Assembly (NCBI RefSeq): GCF_027111255.2
Contig: NZ_CP114285.2
Location: forward strand, 4,836,001 to 4,900,000
DNA length: 64,000 nt
Direction of reading: 5' to 3'
From: Flavobacterium flavigenum
GTDB lineage: Bacteria; Bacteroidota; Bacteroidia; Flavobacteriales; Flavobacteriaceae
Shown: in pieces, positions 16,804 through 24,354 of the stretch
Layout of the letters: each line of letters opens with the position of its first letter
Position numbering within the stretch: the first letter of the stretch is position 1
Notes under the pieces: model-generated
What the model saw: the letters and a program-made list of their open reading frames with translations, nothing else
Databases searched by the model: none
What the model was told of the DNA's origin: nothing
Made by a program: the position numbers and the translations under genes

Positions 16804-16811
16804 CAAAGGTA
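16804..16811 (-). promoter_or_regulatory. Possible -7 box directly before the AraC start
   Basis: On the minus strand TACCTTTG is followed by 4 bases and then the chosen ATG. If this box is used, transcription would begin at or next to the start codon, giving a leaderless or near-leaderless message. It also argues against the longer start at 16829. Confidence 0.35.
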
Positions 16812-16858
16812 AAAATAAATGAGGCTCACAATTTAATGAGCCTCATTAGTTTCAATTA

Positions 16859-17896
16859 TTAGATATCAAATTTTGTCTGAGTCAGTTTTTCACTTAGTGC
16901 CCAAAGTTTTTGAGCTGCTTCAGCATTCAGTGCAAATGGTGCTACACCAACAAATCCACCTGGGTTTTTATAAGCAGCCGCAATGCTATCATAATTTGCT
17001 TCATCATATTGAGCAATTTCGACATCCTCCAAATATACACCTCCTAGATTTTGAAGCTGCGGACTTGTTGCTGCCCAAACTGCTGTTGCAGCGCCTTGTT
17101 CCTTGGTTTTTTGTATACTTTTCATTGCAGCTTCTGCTTCGGTATTTGTTGTTCCATCAGGATGCAAAATACCTAATGTGACAAAATCTTCAAAGGTTAA
17201 ATGCCTTCCCAAATTAGTTTCTAAACTCAAACCAGGATTCAAAGAATAAGAACGAACCCCAAATTGTTGTCCTCTATTATCTAATTCTAAAGCAAAAAGT
17301 ATATTGGCTGTTTTAGATTGTCCATACGCTTCGAATTTATCGTACTCTCTTTTGTTAAAGTTTACGTCATCAAAACCAATCGGTGAATAATGGTGTGATG
17401 AAGAAGAAACATTCACAACTCTTGCTCCATTGGCTTTTTTTAATGCTTCCCAAAGTCTCGCAGTTAATTTAAAATGACCTAAATGATTAGTAGCAAATTG
17501 TCCTTCATTTCCTTTTTCGTCACGAAGTAAAGATGTCCACATGATACCAGCATTGTTAATAAGCAAGTGCAATGCTCTGCCAGATTTTAGAAACTTATCC
17601 GCAAATGTTTCAATAGATTCAGGTTTAAATAAATCTAAATATTCTACCTCTACGGAAGTAATTCCTTTTAAGTTTTCCTTTGTTTTTTCTATATCTCTAG
17701 CAGGAACAATTACTGTAGCTCCAGCCGAAGTTAATGCTTTGGTGATTTCAAAACCATAACCACCATCACCACCTGTAACGATTGCAATTTTACCTGTAAG
17801 ATCAATTCCCTTGATTACATCTGTAGTTGTTGATGATGCGTTGAAGCCTGAACCTGTTGTTTTTTGTAATGCTCCATTGTAATTTGTTTGTTCCAT
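16859..17896 (-). CDS. SDR family NAD(P)-dependent oxidoreductase
   Basis: 345 residues, Rossmann-fold short-chain dehydrogenase of the retinol-dehydrogenase-like kind. The cofactor loop is VTGGDGGYGFE, followed by LINNAGIMW, the catalytic Ser in VVNVSSSSHHY, and YGQSKTAN (Tyr-x-x-x-Lys). The 30-residue N-terminal extension before the first strand is not a signal peptide. Substrate unknown. A minus-strand TAACTTTG box at 17935-17942 gives a plausible promoter about 38 bases upstream. The AraC gene follows downstream on the same strand. Confidence 0.9.
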   Translation of the reverse strand: MEQTNYNGALQKTTGSGFNASSTTTDVIKGIDLTGKIAIVTGGDGGYGFEITKALTSAGATVIVPARDIEKTKENLKGITSVEVEYLDLFKPESIETFADKFLKSGRALHLLINNAGIMWTSLLRDEKGNEGQFATNHLGHFKLTARLWEALKKANGARVVNVSSSSHHYSPIGFDDVNFNKREYDKFEAYGQSKTANILFALELDNRGQQFGVRSYSLNPGLSLETNLGRHLTFEDFVTLGILHPDGTTNTEAEAAMKSIQKTKEQGAATAVWAATSPQLQNLGGVYLEDVEIAQYDEANYDSIAAAYKNPGGFVGVAPFALNAEAAQKLWALSEKLTQTKFDI

Positions 17897-18024
17897 TTTT
17901 TTAAAAGTTTGTTATTTTTTAAATTTTGATGGGACAAAGTTAGAAAGCGTTTTGCCAAGAGGTTTTGTTTTAAAGTCCGAATTACTTTGTTTACAGGGTC
18001 GGTCGTTTTACTGCTGTTAAACTT

Positions 18025-18957
18025 CTAATTAAGCGTTAAAGCCCCTAAAATTTCTTCATACATAAATGGGCCGCCAGGATATTTGGCAGTGTAATCAAGA
18101 TTCATCCATACCTGGCCGCGTTCGTCGATATGGTAATGAATTATTTTTCCTTTACTCTCTTTCACAAAAAGGACATTCTTAATCAGATAATTGACTTTTT
18201 CCAGATCAATTAAAGAACCAATCAGAATTTCGGGATAAATATGGCCTTTGGTATGAATTAATCTCGGTGTTCCGCCAATCGAACGAACTGCTGCAGCCAT
18301 TAAAATGGAATGATCATCGCAGTCTCCCGAAAAATATTCTAAAGATTCAGTAGCTGTAGCAATGTAATCGCCTTCTTTTGGATCATTAACATAATTCCAC
18401 CGATGATTGATTTCCTTAAAAACAGCAAAACACTGAATGATGGTTCTGTAATCTGAATAACCCTTTATGCCTTTAAAATGCTTTGTAGTTGCCATAATCG
18501 CAAAATTCCGAACTTTAGGATTCTGATATTCTATGGCATTTATAATTTTTGTTTTATTAGGAAACGGAAGTAATTTCGCCACAATGATATCCTGAGGAAA
18601 AGGATTATCAGACATGGTATAAATCATCGAATTATAATCTTCTGATATTTCGGTAAAGCCATAATTCCCTATAACTGTTCCATAAAATAAAACTAGTAAG
18701 TATAAGGCAATGCAAATTAAGATGATGGTACGTAACAACATCAGCAAGAAGTAAATTGCTGCAAAAACAACTAAAAAAATCAAAACACGGTCTAAATTAA
18801 AAGACCATTTTAAGTCAATCAGGTTTTGGTGCAATATGATAAAAACCGGGATGGTAATCAAAAGACTCAATAGCATAATAATAATCCTATCCCAGGGAGA
18901 TTTTACCTGTAATTTGGATTTTAATTGCGGAAAGTCAATTTTTGGAAATTTTATCAT
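18025..18957 (-). CDS. Transglutaminase-like membrane protein
   Basis: 310 residues. The N-terminal 110 residues contain about three hydrophobic segments (27-47, 56-77, 80-100). The C-terminal part has a papain-like/transglutaminase fold core, with the candidate catalytic Cys in YFSGDCDDHSILMAAAVRSIGG, His in LIHTKGHIYPE and an Asp later in the chain. Such proteins are often peptidases or peptide cross-linkers. It starts 21 bases downstream of the binding-protein-like gene at 18979, so the two are probably co-transcribed. Confidence 0.8.
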   Translation of the reverse strand: MIKFPKIDFPQLKSKLQVKSPWDRIIIMLLSLLITIPVFIILHQNLIDLKWSFNLDRVLIFLVVFAAIYFLLMLLRTIILICIALYLLVLFYGTVIGNYGFTEISEDYNSMIYTMSDNPFPQDIIVAKLLPFPNKTKIINAIEYQNPKVRNFAIMATTKHFKGIKGYSDYRTIIQCFAVFKEINHRWNYVNDPKEGDYIATATESLEYFSGDCDDHSILMAAAVRSIGGTPRLIHTKGHIYPEILIGSLIDLEKVNYLIKNVLFVKESKGKIIHYHIDERGQVWMNLDYTAKYPGGPFMYEEILGALTLN

Positions 18958-18978
18958 AGCATTAAAAAGCAGTGTTTT

Positions 18979-19830
18979 TTACATCGCTTTTACGGTTTCA
19001 ACAAAAGTACTTTTTTTATCAATAATTCCCAGATCAAATAACTGATTTTGAATCTTTACAAATGCTTTCTCGGTTAAATTTTTCTGAGACCATTGTGTCA
19101 GTTTAAGCCATTCCTGAATATCTTCCAGTCTTTGGTCAAAAATATCGGCCAGTGTTTTGTCAATATCCGGAATCTGGGTAAAATCCCGTGTAGCATTATT
19201 AATGATTTCCAGTATTTTCTCCATTACTTTTGGATTTTTTTTCAAAAATTCATCACGGGCAGCAATTACAAAAGAAGGCCATGGAGTAGGGCAATCACCT
19301 AAGCGTCTGAAAATACCTTTATCAACAAGAGGTTTGGTCATGAAACGCTCCCACATGAAATAATCTGCAGTTTCATTAGTAAGAGCTTCTACAGCACCGT
19401 CTATGGTGTTGACGATTTCAAATTCTAAATTATCAGTTCCCCAGCCCTGTTCATTTGCATTAACATACGCCATTAATTGAGATCCTGAACCCAAACGTGA
19501 AATAGCCACTTTTTTATTTTTAAGATCTTTTATAATATGAAAATCGGAGTTAGCTGCAACATGAATCCCCCAAATTAAAGGTGACTGCACATAAATCTGA
19601 ACAATTTTACTGGGATTTCCGGCAGCGATATCTTTTATAATGCCCTCTGTCAAAATAACAGCAATATCAGTATCGCCATCACGCAGCATCTGACACATTT
19701 TACCAGTTCCTTCAGGAATATTTTTCCATTGCAAATCTATATTTTCTGTTTGAAATTCGCTATTTTCAATACATAGCCGCCATGGCAAATTGAAGTGTTC
19801 AGGAACACCAACAATTTTTACTGTTTTCAT
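18979..19830 (-). CDS. Periplasmic-binding-fold protein (Ca3427-like PBP2), no signal peptide
   Basis: 283 residues of a type 2 periplasmic-binding fold, recognisable from VGVPEHFNLPWRL, GTGKMCQMLRDGDTDIAVILTEG, and KKVAISRLGSGSQLMAYV. It resembles the Ca3427-like group related to thiamine-precursor/NMT1 binding proteins. There is no export signal and no ABC permease or ATPase gene nearby, so a cytosolic ligand-binding or enzymatic role is more likely than transport. Its partner in the transcript is the transglutaminase-like gene. Confidence 0.72.
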   Translation of the reverse strand: MKTVKIVGVPEHFNLPWRLCIENSEFQTENIDLQWKNIPEGTGKMCQMLRDGDTDIAVILTEGIIKDIAAGNPSKIVQIYVQSPLIWGIHVAANSDFHIIKDLKNKKVAISRLGSGSQLMAYVNANEQGWGTDNLEFEIVNTIDGAVEALTNETADYFMWERFMTKPLVDKGIFRRLGDCPTPWPSFVIAARDEFLKKNPKVMEKILEIINNATRDFTQIPDIDKTLADIFDQRLEDIQEWLKLTQWSQKNLTEKAFVKIQNQLFDLGIIDKKSTFVETVKAM

Positions 19831-19955
19831 TAAGTTTAAGTTTTAAGTTAAGTTGTTTGGGCATATTATTTTTAGACTTCTTAGATTTTAGCATGTTAGA
19901 ATATTTAAGTATTTAGATTTTAAAAAATGATCTAATTACCAAATTAACACACTCT

Positions 19956-20432
19956 CTAATTTTTCAATAAATCTGTTCTGTGTTTTTCAGAAAGGCATGG
20001 TTCTGCAAATTCTATAATTTCCTGTAATTCGTATTGGCTCAAAAGGTTCTTTACAATGGCGTAATCTACATTTTTTGGAACTTCAACAGCAAATAAGGTT
20101 TCATTTAAGCCTTCTGAAACGCAATGAACTGATTTTAGTTCTTCACGGATTATTTCTTTATCGAATCCTTTTTCTAAAATTACAACCTGGAGAATTGAAT
20201 TTCCAAAACTTTCTATAGTTTTTCTGTAAACAAGAGCATCTTCATTTTCATCGAATTCAGCGAAGAAAATATCATCTGTTGCAATTAAAGGTCCAAAAAA
20301 GGGAATGTTATCTAGTTTGAAAATTCCTTTTTCCAAATCAATAATTTCAGCCCACATGGTTTCAACCACTGTATCTTCAAGCAAATCACTGTAATATCTG
20401 AATACTATTTTTTTGTGCGTTTCTACTTCCAT
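19956..20432 (-). CDS. DUF4265 family protein
   Basis: 158 residues, soluble, acidic. The stretch MWAEIIDLEKGIFKLDNIPFF followed by ATDDIFFAEFDE matches the opening of DUF4265, a small family of unknown function found in many bacteria, where the order is a short beta domain and then a regulatory-like alpha/beta C-terminus. It lies 10 bases downstream of the VOC gene on the same strand, so it is probably co-transcribed with it. Confidence 0.75.
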   Translation of the reverse strand: MEVETHKKIVFRYYSDLLEDTVVETMWAEIIDLEKGIFKLDNIPFFGPLIATDDIFFAEFDENEDALVYRKTIESFGNSILQVVILEKGFDKEIIREELKSVHCVSEGLNETLFAVEVPKNVDYAIVKNLLSQYELQEIIEFAEPCLSEKHRTDLLKN

Positions 20433-20442
20433 TATTTAGACA

Positions 20443-20823
20443 TTAATTTAAGGCTTTTAAAGGAGATATTACAATACGATATCCGTCTGGATCCAGAAAC
20501 ATTTTGCCATTTTCATTCCAATATGGATTTATAGCCGGTATGATTGAAATATTGTTATTTACCACCTTTTTTATTAAGGTATTATATTTCAAAATTGTTT
20601 TGGGATAAAGTACAATGATATCATCTTCATCAAACTTATGATCAGTTTTGGTTTTAGATTGTGTGAATTCAAAATACCAGTCTAAATCAGGTTTTCCAAT
20701 AAAAAGGCCATCATAATTATTATGGTTTTGGAAGCCGCCAAGTCTTTCAAAACCTAAAATATTGACGTAAAAATTTTCAATAGTCTCTAAATTATTTGTA
20801 TGCCTTGCCACTCTTAGCATCAT
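20443..20823 (-). CDS. VOC (glyoxalase/bleomycin-resistance fold) family protein
   Basis: 126 residues, the size of a single-chain two-module VOC protein. The opening LRVARHTNNLETIENFYVNILGFERL and the closing NGKMFLDPDGYRIVISPL are the typical module ends with the metal-ligand positions (His in RVARHT and Glu in DWYFEF). Substrate unknown. The start codon follows 49 bases after the nucleoside phosphorylase stop. Confidence 0.85.
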   Translation of the reverse strand: MMLRVARHTNNLETIENFYVNILGFERLGGFQNHNNYDGLFIGKPDLDWYFEFTQSKTKTDHKFDEDDIIVLYPKTILKYNTLIKKVVNNNISIIPAINPYWNENGKMFLDPDGYRIVISPLKALN

Positions 20824-20872
20824 AGTTTTGTAATTTTTAAATAATAAATTATCTAATTTTCAGATTGACTAA

Positions 20873-21742
20873 TTATTTTACTGCTAATTTGTCTAAAGTA
20901 TATGCAATCAACTCATCTACTGCTTTATAAGGGTCCTGGCTAAAGGTTCCCGAAGCACGATTCGCAATAATCGCATTTAATGACAAAGCATTGTGTCCCA
21001 GTAATGCTGAAAGCCCGTAAATAGCAGCAGTTTCCATTTCCAGGTTTGTGATTCGGTTATCATTAAAATTAAAATTATCCATTTTGTTATTTAATTCCTC
21101 ATCCTGAATGTTTAAACGCAGAATACGCCCCTGGGGGCCATAAAAACCTCCGGCAGTAGCTGTAATTCCTTTGAAAATCCTGTCGCTTTCAATGATTTTT
21201 TCTAATGTTTCTGAGCAGGCAATTGCATACGGTCTTCCTTTTCTAATATCCCAGTTGGTATGCAGGATAAAAGCATCTTCAATGGCATTATGGGAAACAT
21301 TATCAATTAGATAGGAGCGAAGCATATTATCCAGTCCTAATCCAAATTTAGACATTACAAAGCTGTCAACAGGTATATCTGCATGTAATGAACCCGAAGT
21401 CCCGATTCGGATTATATTTAGAGAGGTCAGTTCTTTTTTTGGTACACGTGTTTCTAAATCGATGTTAACCAATGCGTCTAATTCATTTAGTACAATGTCA
21501 ATATTGTCAGGTCCAATTCCTGTTGACATGACTGTAATTCTCTTGCCTTTGTAAACTCCAGTTTGGGTTTTAAATTCTCTTTTTTGAGTTGAATATTCAA
21601 TCGAATCAAAAAACTGGGTAATTTTTTCAACCCTGTTCTGATCTCCCACAAAAATTATATCGTGGGCTATATGTTCAGGTCGAAGGTTTAAGTGATAAAC
21701 ACTTCCATCCGGGTTGAGTATTAATTCTGATGCCTGTATCAT
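20873..21742 (-). CDS. Nucleoside phosphorylase (uridine phosphorylase-like)
   Basis: 289 residues of the PNP/UDP family. Visible signatures are VGDQNRVEKI (phosphate site), MSTGIGPDNIDIVLNEL, IIRIGTSGSLHADIPV, and NLEMETAAIYGLSALLGH, whose ME pair binds ribose. The family catalyses reversible phosphorolysis of nucleosides; the base specificity cannot be decided, though uridine-type is the best guess. The genes SUI1-like, phosphorylase, VOC and DUF4265 follow each other on the minus strand. Confidence 0.88.
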   Translation of the reverse strand: MIQASELILNPDGSVYHLNLRPEHIAHDIIFVGDQNRVEKITQFFDSIEYSTQKREFKTQTGVYKGKRITVMSTGIGPDNIDIVLNELDALVNIDLETRVPKKELTSLNIIRIGTSGSLHADIPVDSFVMSKFGLGLDNMLRSYLIDNVSHNAIEDAFILHTNWDIRKGRPYAIACSETLEKIIESDRIFKGITATAGGFYGPQGRILRLNIQDEELNNKMDNFNFNDNRITNLEMETAAIYGLSALLGHNALSLNAIIANRASGTFSQDPYKAVDELIAYTLDKLAVK

Positions 21743-21749
21743 TTTTTTA

Positions 21750-21830
21750 AGTTGCTAAGTTCTAAGTTGCTGAAATTCTACTAATTTCAGTTTTTGGAAT
21801 TTGGAATTTTTAAATTTGGAATTTAAAACA
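21750..21830 (-). repeat. TTGGAATTT / TAAGTTGC low-complexity repeat
   Basis: Two AAGTTGCTAAG-type units, a CTGAAATTCTACTAATTTCAG hairpin and three TTTGGAATTT units in 80 bases between two genes. The last belong to the same family as the spacers at 8612 and 22185. Confidence 0.5.
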
Positions 21831-21832
21831 TT

Positions 21833-22165
21833 TTATCCACCAACCCGTTTTGTTTTAAAGCCTTTTTCTTTTAAAATTGCCATAATTTTATCACGGTAAT
21901 CTCCCTGAATGATAATAGAATCATCTTTAAAAGTTCCGCCAACGCTCAGTTTTGTCTTGATTTCTTTGGCCAGAATTTTAAAATCTTCATCAGATCCTTC
22001 GTAACCTTCGATAATGGTTGTTGCTTTTCCTTTTCGTTTTTCGAATTTGCAGATCATAGGCTCCTTTTGTACATAAAGCACATGTTCTTGTTCCTGAACC
22101 TCTTCTGGTTCATTGGATTCTATATGATCCGGAAATAAATTTTTTAACTGATCTTTAAAGTCCAT
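21833..22165 (-). CDS. SUI1/eIF1-like translation factor (YciH family)
   Basis: 110 residues. The C-terminal 75 residues match the SUI1 fold: KRKGKATTIIEGYEGSDEDFKILAKEIKTKL, VGGTFKDDSIIIQGDYRDKIMAILKEKGF. Bacterial YciH resembles eukaryotic eIF1 and can influence start-site discrimination under stress in E. coli; its physiological role in Bacteroidota is unclear. The N-terminal 35 residues are acidic and probably unstructured. Confidence 0.88.
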   Translation of the reverse strand: MDFKDQLKNLFPDHIESNEPEEVQEQEHVLYVQKEPMICKFEKRKGKATTIIEGYEGSDEDFKILAKEIKTKLSVGGTFKDDSIIIQGDYRDKIMAILKEKGFKTKRVGG

Positions 22166-22184
22166 AAGTTTGTTTTAAAAGATA

Positions 22185-22272
22185 AATTCCAATGCTTAAA
22201 TTTAAAAAATCAAATTCCAAATCCCAATTTAATAATTTTGGAATTTGGAATTTTATAAAATTTGGAATTTAA
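22185..22272 (-). repeat. AATTCCAA/TTGGAATT inverted repeat
   Basis: AAATTCCAA and CAAATTCCAAATCCCAATTT face TTTTGGAATTTGGAATTT and AAATTTGGAATTT, so the spacer can fold into a long hairpin. Same family as 8612-8712. Confidence 0.6.
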
Positions 22273-22277
22273 TAACT

Positions 22278-23228
22278 TTATTTTTTTATTAAACCTAAAT
22301 CTACTAAGCGTTCGTATAGATAATCCCCAGCTTTAATATCTTCATATTTCTTAGGATTTTCAGAATCAATACAGTTTTCTAAACAATCCAGACGCATATC
22401 GCTCACAGGATGCATAAAAAACGGAATAGAATAACGTGAAGTTCCCCATAATTCCCTTGGCGGATTTACAACCTGATGTATAGTCGATTTTAATTTGTTG
22501 TTTGTATGTCTTGAGAGCATGTCTCCAACGTTGATTACCAATTCATCATCTTGGGCAATAGCATCAATCCATTCGCCATCGTGATTTTGAACCTGAAGAC
22601 CTTTACCCTGGGCACCCATCAATAAGGTTATTAAGTTTATGTCTCCATGAGCAGCTGCACGAATCGCATTCTCCGGTTCAGAAGTAATCGGAGGATAATG
22701 TATTGGTCTTAAAATAGAGTTTCCTTCTTTGGCATATTCATCAAAATAAAACTCATCCAGACCAAGATGTAATGCCAAGGCTCTTAAAACATAAACGCCT
22801 GTTTTTTCAAGCATTTGATACGCTTCTTTTCCAACTTCGTTAAAACGCGGTAATTCTTTAACCTCAACGTTGTCAGGATATTCAGAAGCCCATTTCGAAT
22901 CCTTGTCAACATACTGGCCAAAATGCCAGAACTCTTTTAAATCTCCCTCTTTTCGTCCTTTAGCATGTTCTTTTCCAAATGAAACATAACCTCTTTGTCC
23001 GCCTATTCCGGGAATTTCATAATTGTGTTTGGTTTCTAATGGCAAGGCGAAAAATTTTCGAATTTCACCATAAAGTTCGTTTACCAGCTGGTCATCAAGA
23101 AAATGACCTTTTAAGGCAACGAAGCCAATGTTTTCAAATGCACTGCCGATTTCATTTACAAATTTTTGTTTACGTTCCGGGTCGCCCGAAAGGAAATCAC
23201 GTAAGTCTACACTAGGAATGTTTTGCAT
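22278..23228 (-). CDS. Isopenicillin N synthase-like 2-oxoglutarate/Fe(II)-type oxygenase
   Basis: 316 residues. The N-terminal IPSVDLRDFLSGDPERKQKFVNEIGSAFENIGFVALKGH is the non-haem dioxygenase N-domain. The jelly-roll core shows the iron triad in AAHGDINLITLL (His and Asp) and STIHQVVNP (His), and the 2-oxoglutarate-type Arg-x-Ser in TSRYSIPFF. Real IPNS activity is unlikely, since no beta-lactam genes are present; hydroxylation of an unknown small molecule is the sensible reading. It is transcribed away from the DapB-like gene. Confidence 0.88.
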   Translation of the reverse strand: MQNIPSVDLRDFLSGDPERKQKFVNEIGSAFENIGFVALKGHFLDDQLVNELYGEIRKFFALPLETKHNYEIPGIGGQRGYVSFGKEHAKGRKEGDLKEFWHFGQYVDKDSKWASEYPDNVEVKELPRFNEVGKEAYQMLEKTGVYVLRALALHLGLDEFYFDEYAKEGNSILRPIHYPPITSEPENAIRAAAHGDINLITLLMGAQGKGLQVQNHDGEWIDAIAQDDELVINVGDMLSRHTNNKLKSTIHQVVNPPRELWGTSRYSIPFFMHPVSDMRLDCLENCIDSENPKKYEDIKAGDYLYERLVDLGLIKK

Positions 23229-23438
23229 ACTTTACATTTTATTTTAAGAAAAAAAGGTTTTAGGCCTCATAACAAAGGTAGATAATATTTTAGATTTGAA
23301 TTTTAAAAAATACTATAAAGTTAGATTTTTCCTTTAATAATTTAACATAAAGATGAAGAAGGTAATTTTGATTAAACTTTAATTTCGAACTTGTTTTGCT
23401 TTAAAAACATGTTAATAATTCTAAAAAACATGGGTTTT

Positions 23439-23458
23439 AAAATAGAAAATTCTATTTT
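23439..23458 (+). promoter_or_regulatory. Inverted repeat upstream of the DapB-like gene
   Basis: AAAATAGAA (23439-23447) and TTCTATTTT (23450-23458) form a perfect 9-bp inverted repeat with a 2-base spacer, 17 bases before the ATG. The tight spacing favours a protein-binding site over an RNA hairpin, but no regulator can be named. Confidence 0.35.
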
Positions 23459-23475
23459 TATAAAAAAAGAACATT

Positions 23476-24225
23476 ATGAAAATAGGACTAATCGGATTTG
23501 GGAAAACCGGAAAAGCGGTAGCTTCGGTTTTGCTGCAAGACAAAAAATTTTCACTTAAATGGGTTTTGAAAAGAAGTCATATTTTAGAGAATCGAACTAC
23601 AGCGGAATATCTCGGAATTGATTCTGAAGAAACAGGGAAAATATATTCAATTGAAAATACTTCGATAACAGAACTACTGGATAAGGAACCTGTTGATATG
23701 ATAATTGATTTTTCTTCAGCTATGGGAATTTATAGTTACGGAGAAGAAGCCAGTATCAGAAAGGTAAAAATTATATCTGCTATTTCTCATTATTCTAAAC
23801 AAGAAAAAGATTTTTTAAAGACGCTTTCAAAAATTACTACTGTATTTTGGAGTCCTAATATCACGCTTGGGGTAAATTATTTATTATTTGCTTCTAAATT
23901 TTTGAAGAAAATTGCGCCCTGGGTTGATATCGAAATTATTGAAGAACATTTTAAAGGTAAAGACGGCATTTCAGGGACTGCCCTTAAAATTGCAGAAACA
24001 CTTGATTTGGAAGAAAATGATATAAATTCGGTAAGAGCCGGCGGCATTGTAGGCAAACACGAAGTCGTTTTTGGATTTCCTTTCCAGACAGTCAGGCTGA
24101 TTCATGAAAGTATTTCCCGTGAAGCTTTTGGCAGCGGGGTTGTATTTGTTGCTGAAAATTTAAAAGATAAGGAAGAAGGACTATATAACTTTGAAGATAT
24201 TTTATCTCCTTATTTTGTTGCTTAA
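23476..24225 (+). CDS. dapB: Dihydrodipicolinate reductase-like protein (DapB family)
   Basis: 249 residues. The N-terminal dinucleotide-binding motif is MKIGLIGFGKTGKAVASVLL. The catalytic region reads IEIIEEHFKGKDGISGTALKIAETL; compared with the usual E-HH-R-H-K-x-DAPSGTA it keeps the first His, a Lys and SGTA, but replaces AP by GI and is one residue shorter. The C-terminal GIVGKHEVVFGF and Phe-rich dimer segment are present. It probably reduces tetrahydrodipicolinate precursor in lysine/diaminopimelate synthesis; the divergent loop leaves room for a different substrate or a paralogue. Confidence 0.8.
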   Translation: MKIGLIGFGKTGKAVASVLLQDKKFSLKWVLKRSHILENRTTAEYLGIDSEETGKIYSIENTSITELLDKEPVDMIIDFSSAMGIYSYGEEASIRKVKIISAISHYSKQEKDFLKTLSKITTVFWSPNITLGVNYLLFASKFLKKIAPWVDIEIIEEHFKGKDGISGTALKIAETLDLEENDINSVRAGGIVGKHEVVFGFPFQTVRLIHESISREAFGSGVVFVAENLKDKEEGLYNFEDILSPYFVA

Positions 24226-24354
24226 ATAATTTTATGCTAAAAATTACTTATTATAAATATAATTCAGGCACAGCTTATTTTTTACTATTTATTTCACTAT
24301 TAGTATTTCAGTTGTTATATTTTAATATATTTGAAATGCTAAAACCGAAACAAA

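Noticed and set aside
18979..19830. ABC importer binding protein for thiamine precursors
   Set aside because: No signal peptide and no permease or ATPase gene nearby; only the fold can be supported.
22278..23228. Beta-lactam biosynthesis enzyme (IPNS)
   Set aside because: Only the general non-haem oxygenase motifs are shared; no ACV synthetase or related gene is present.
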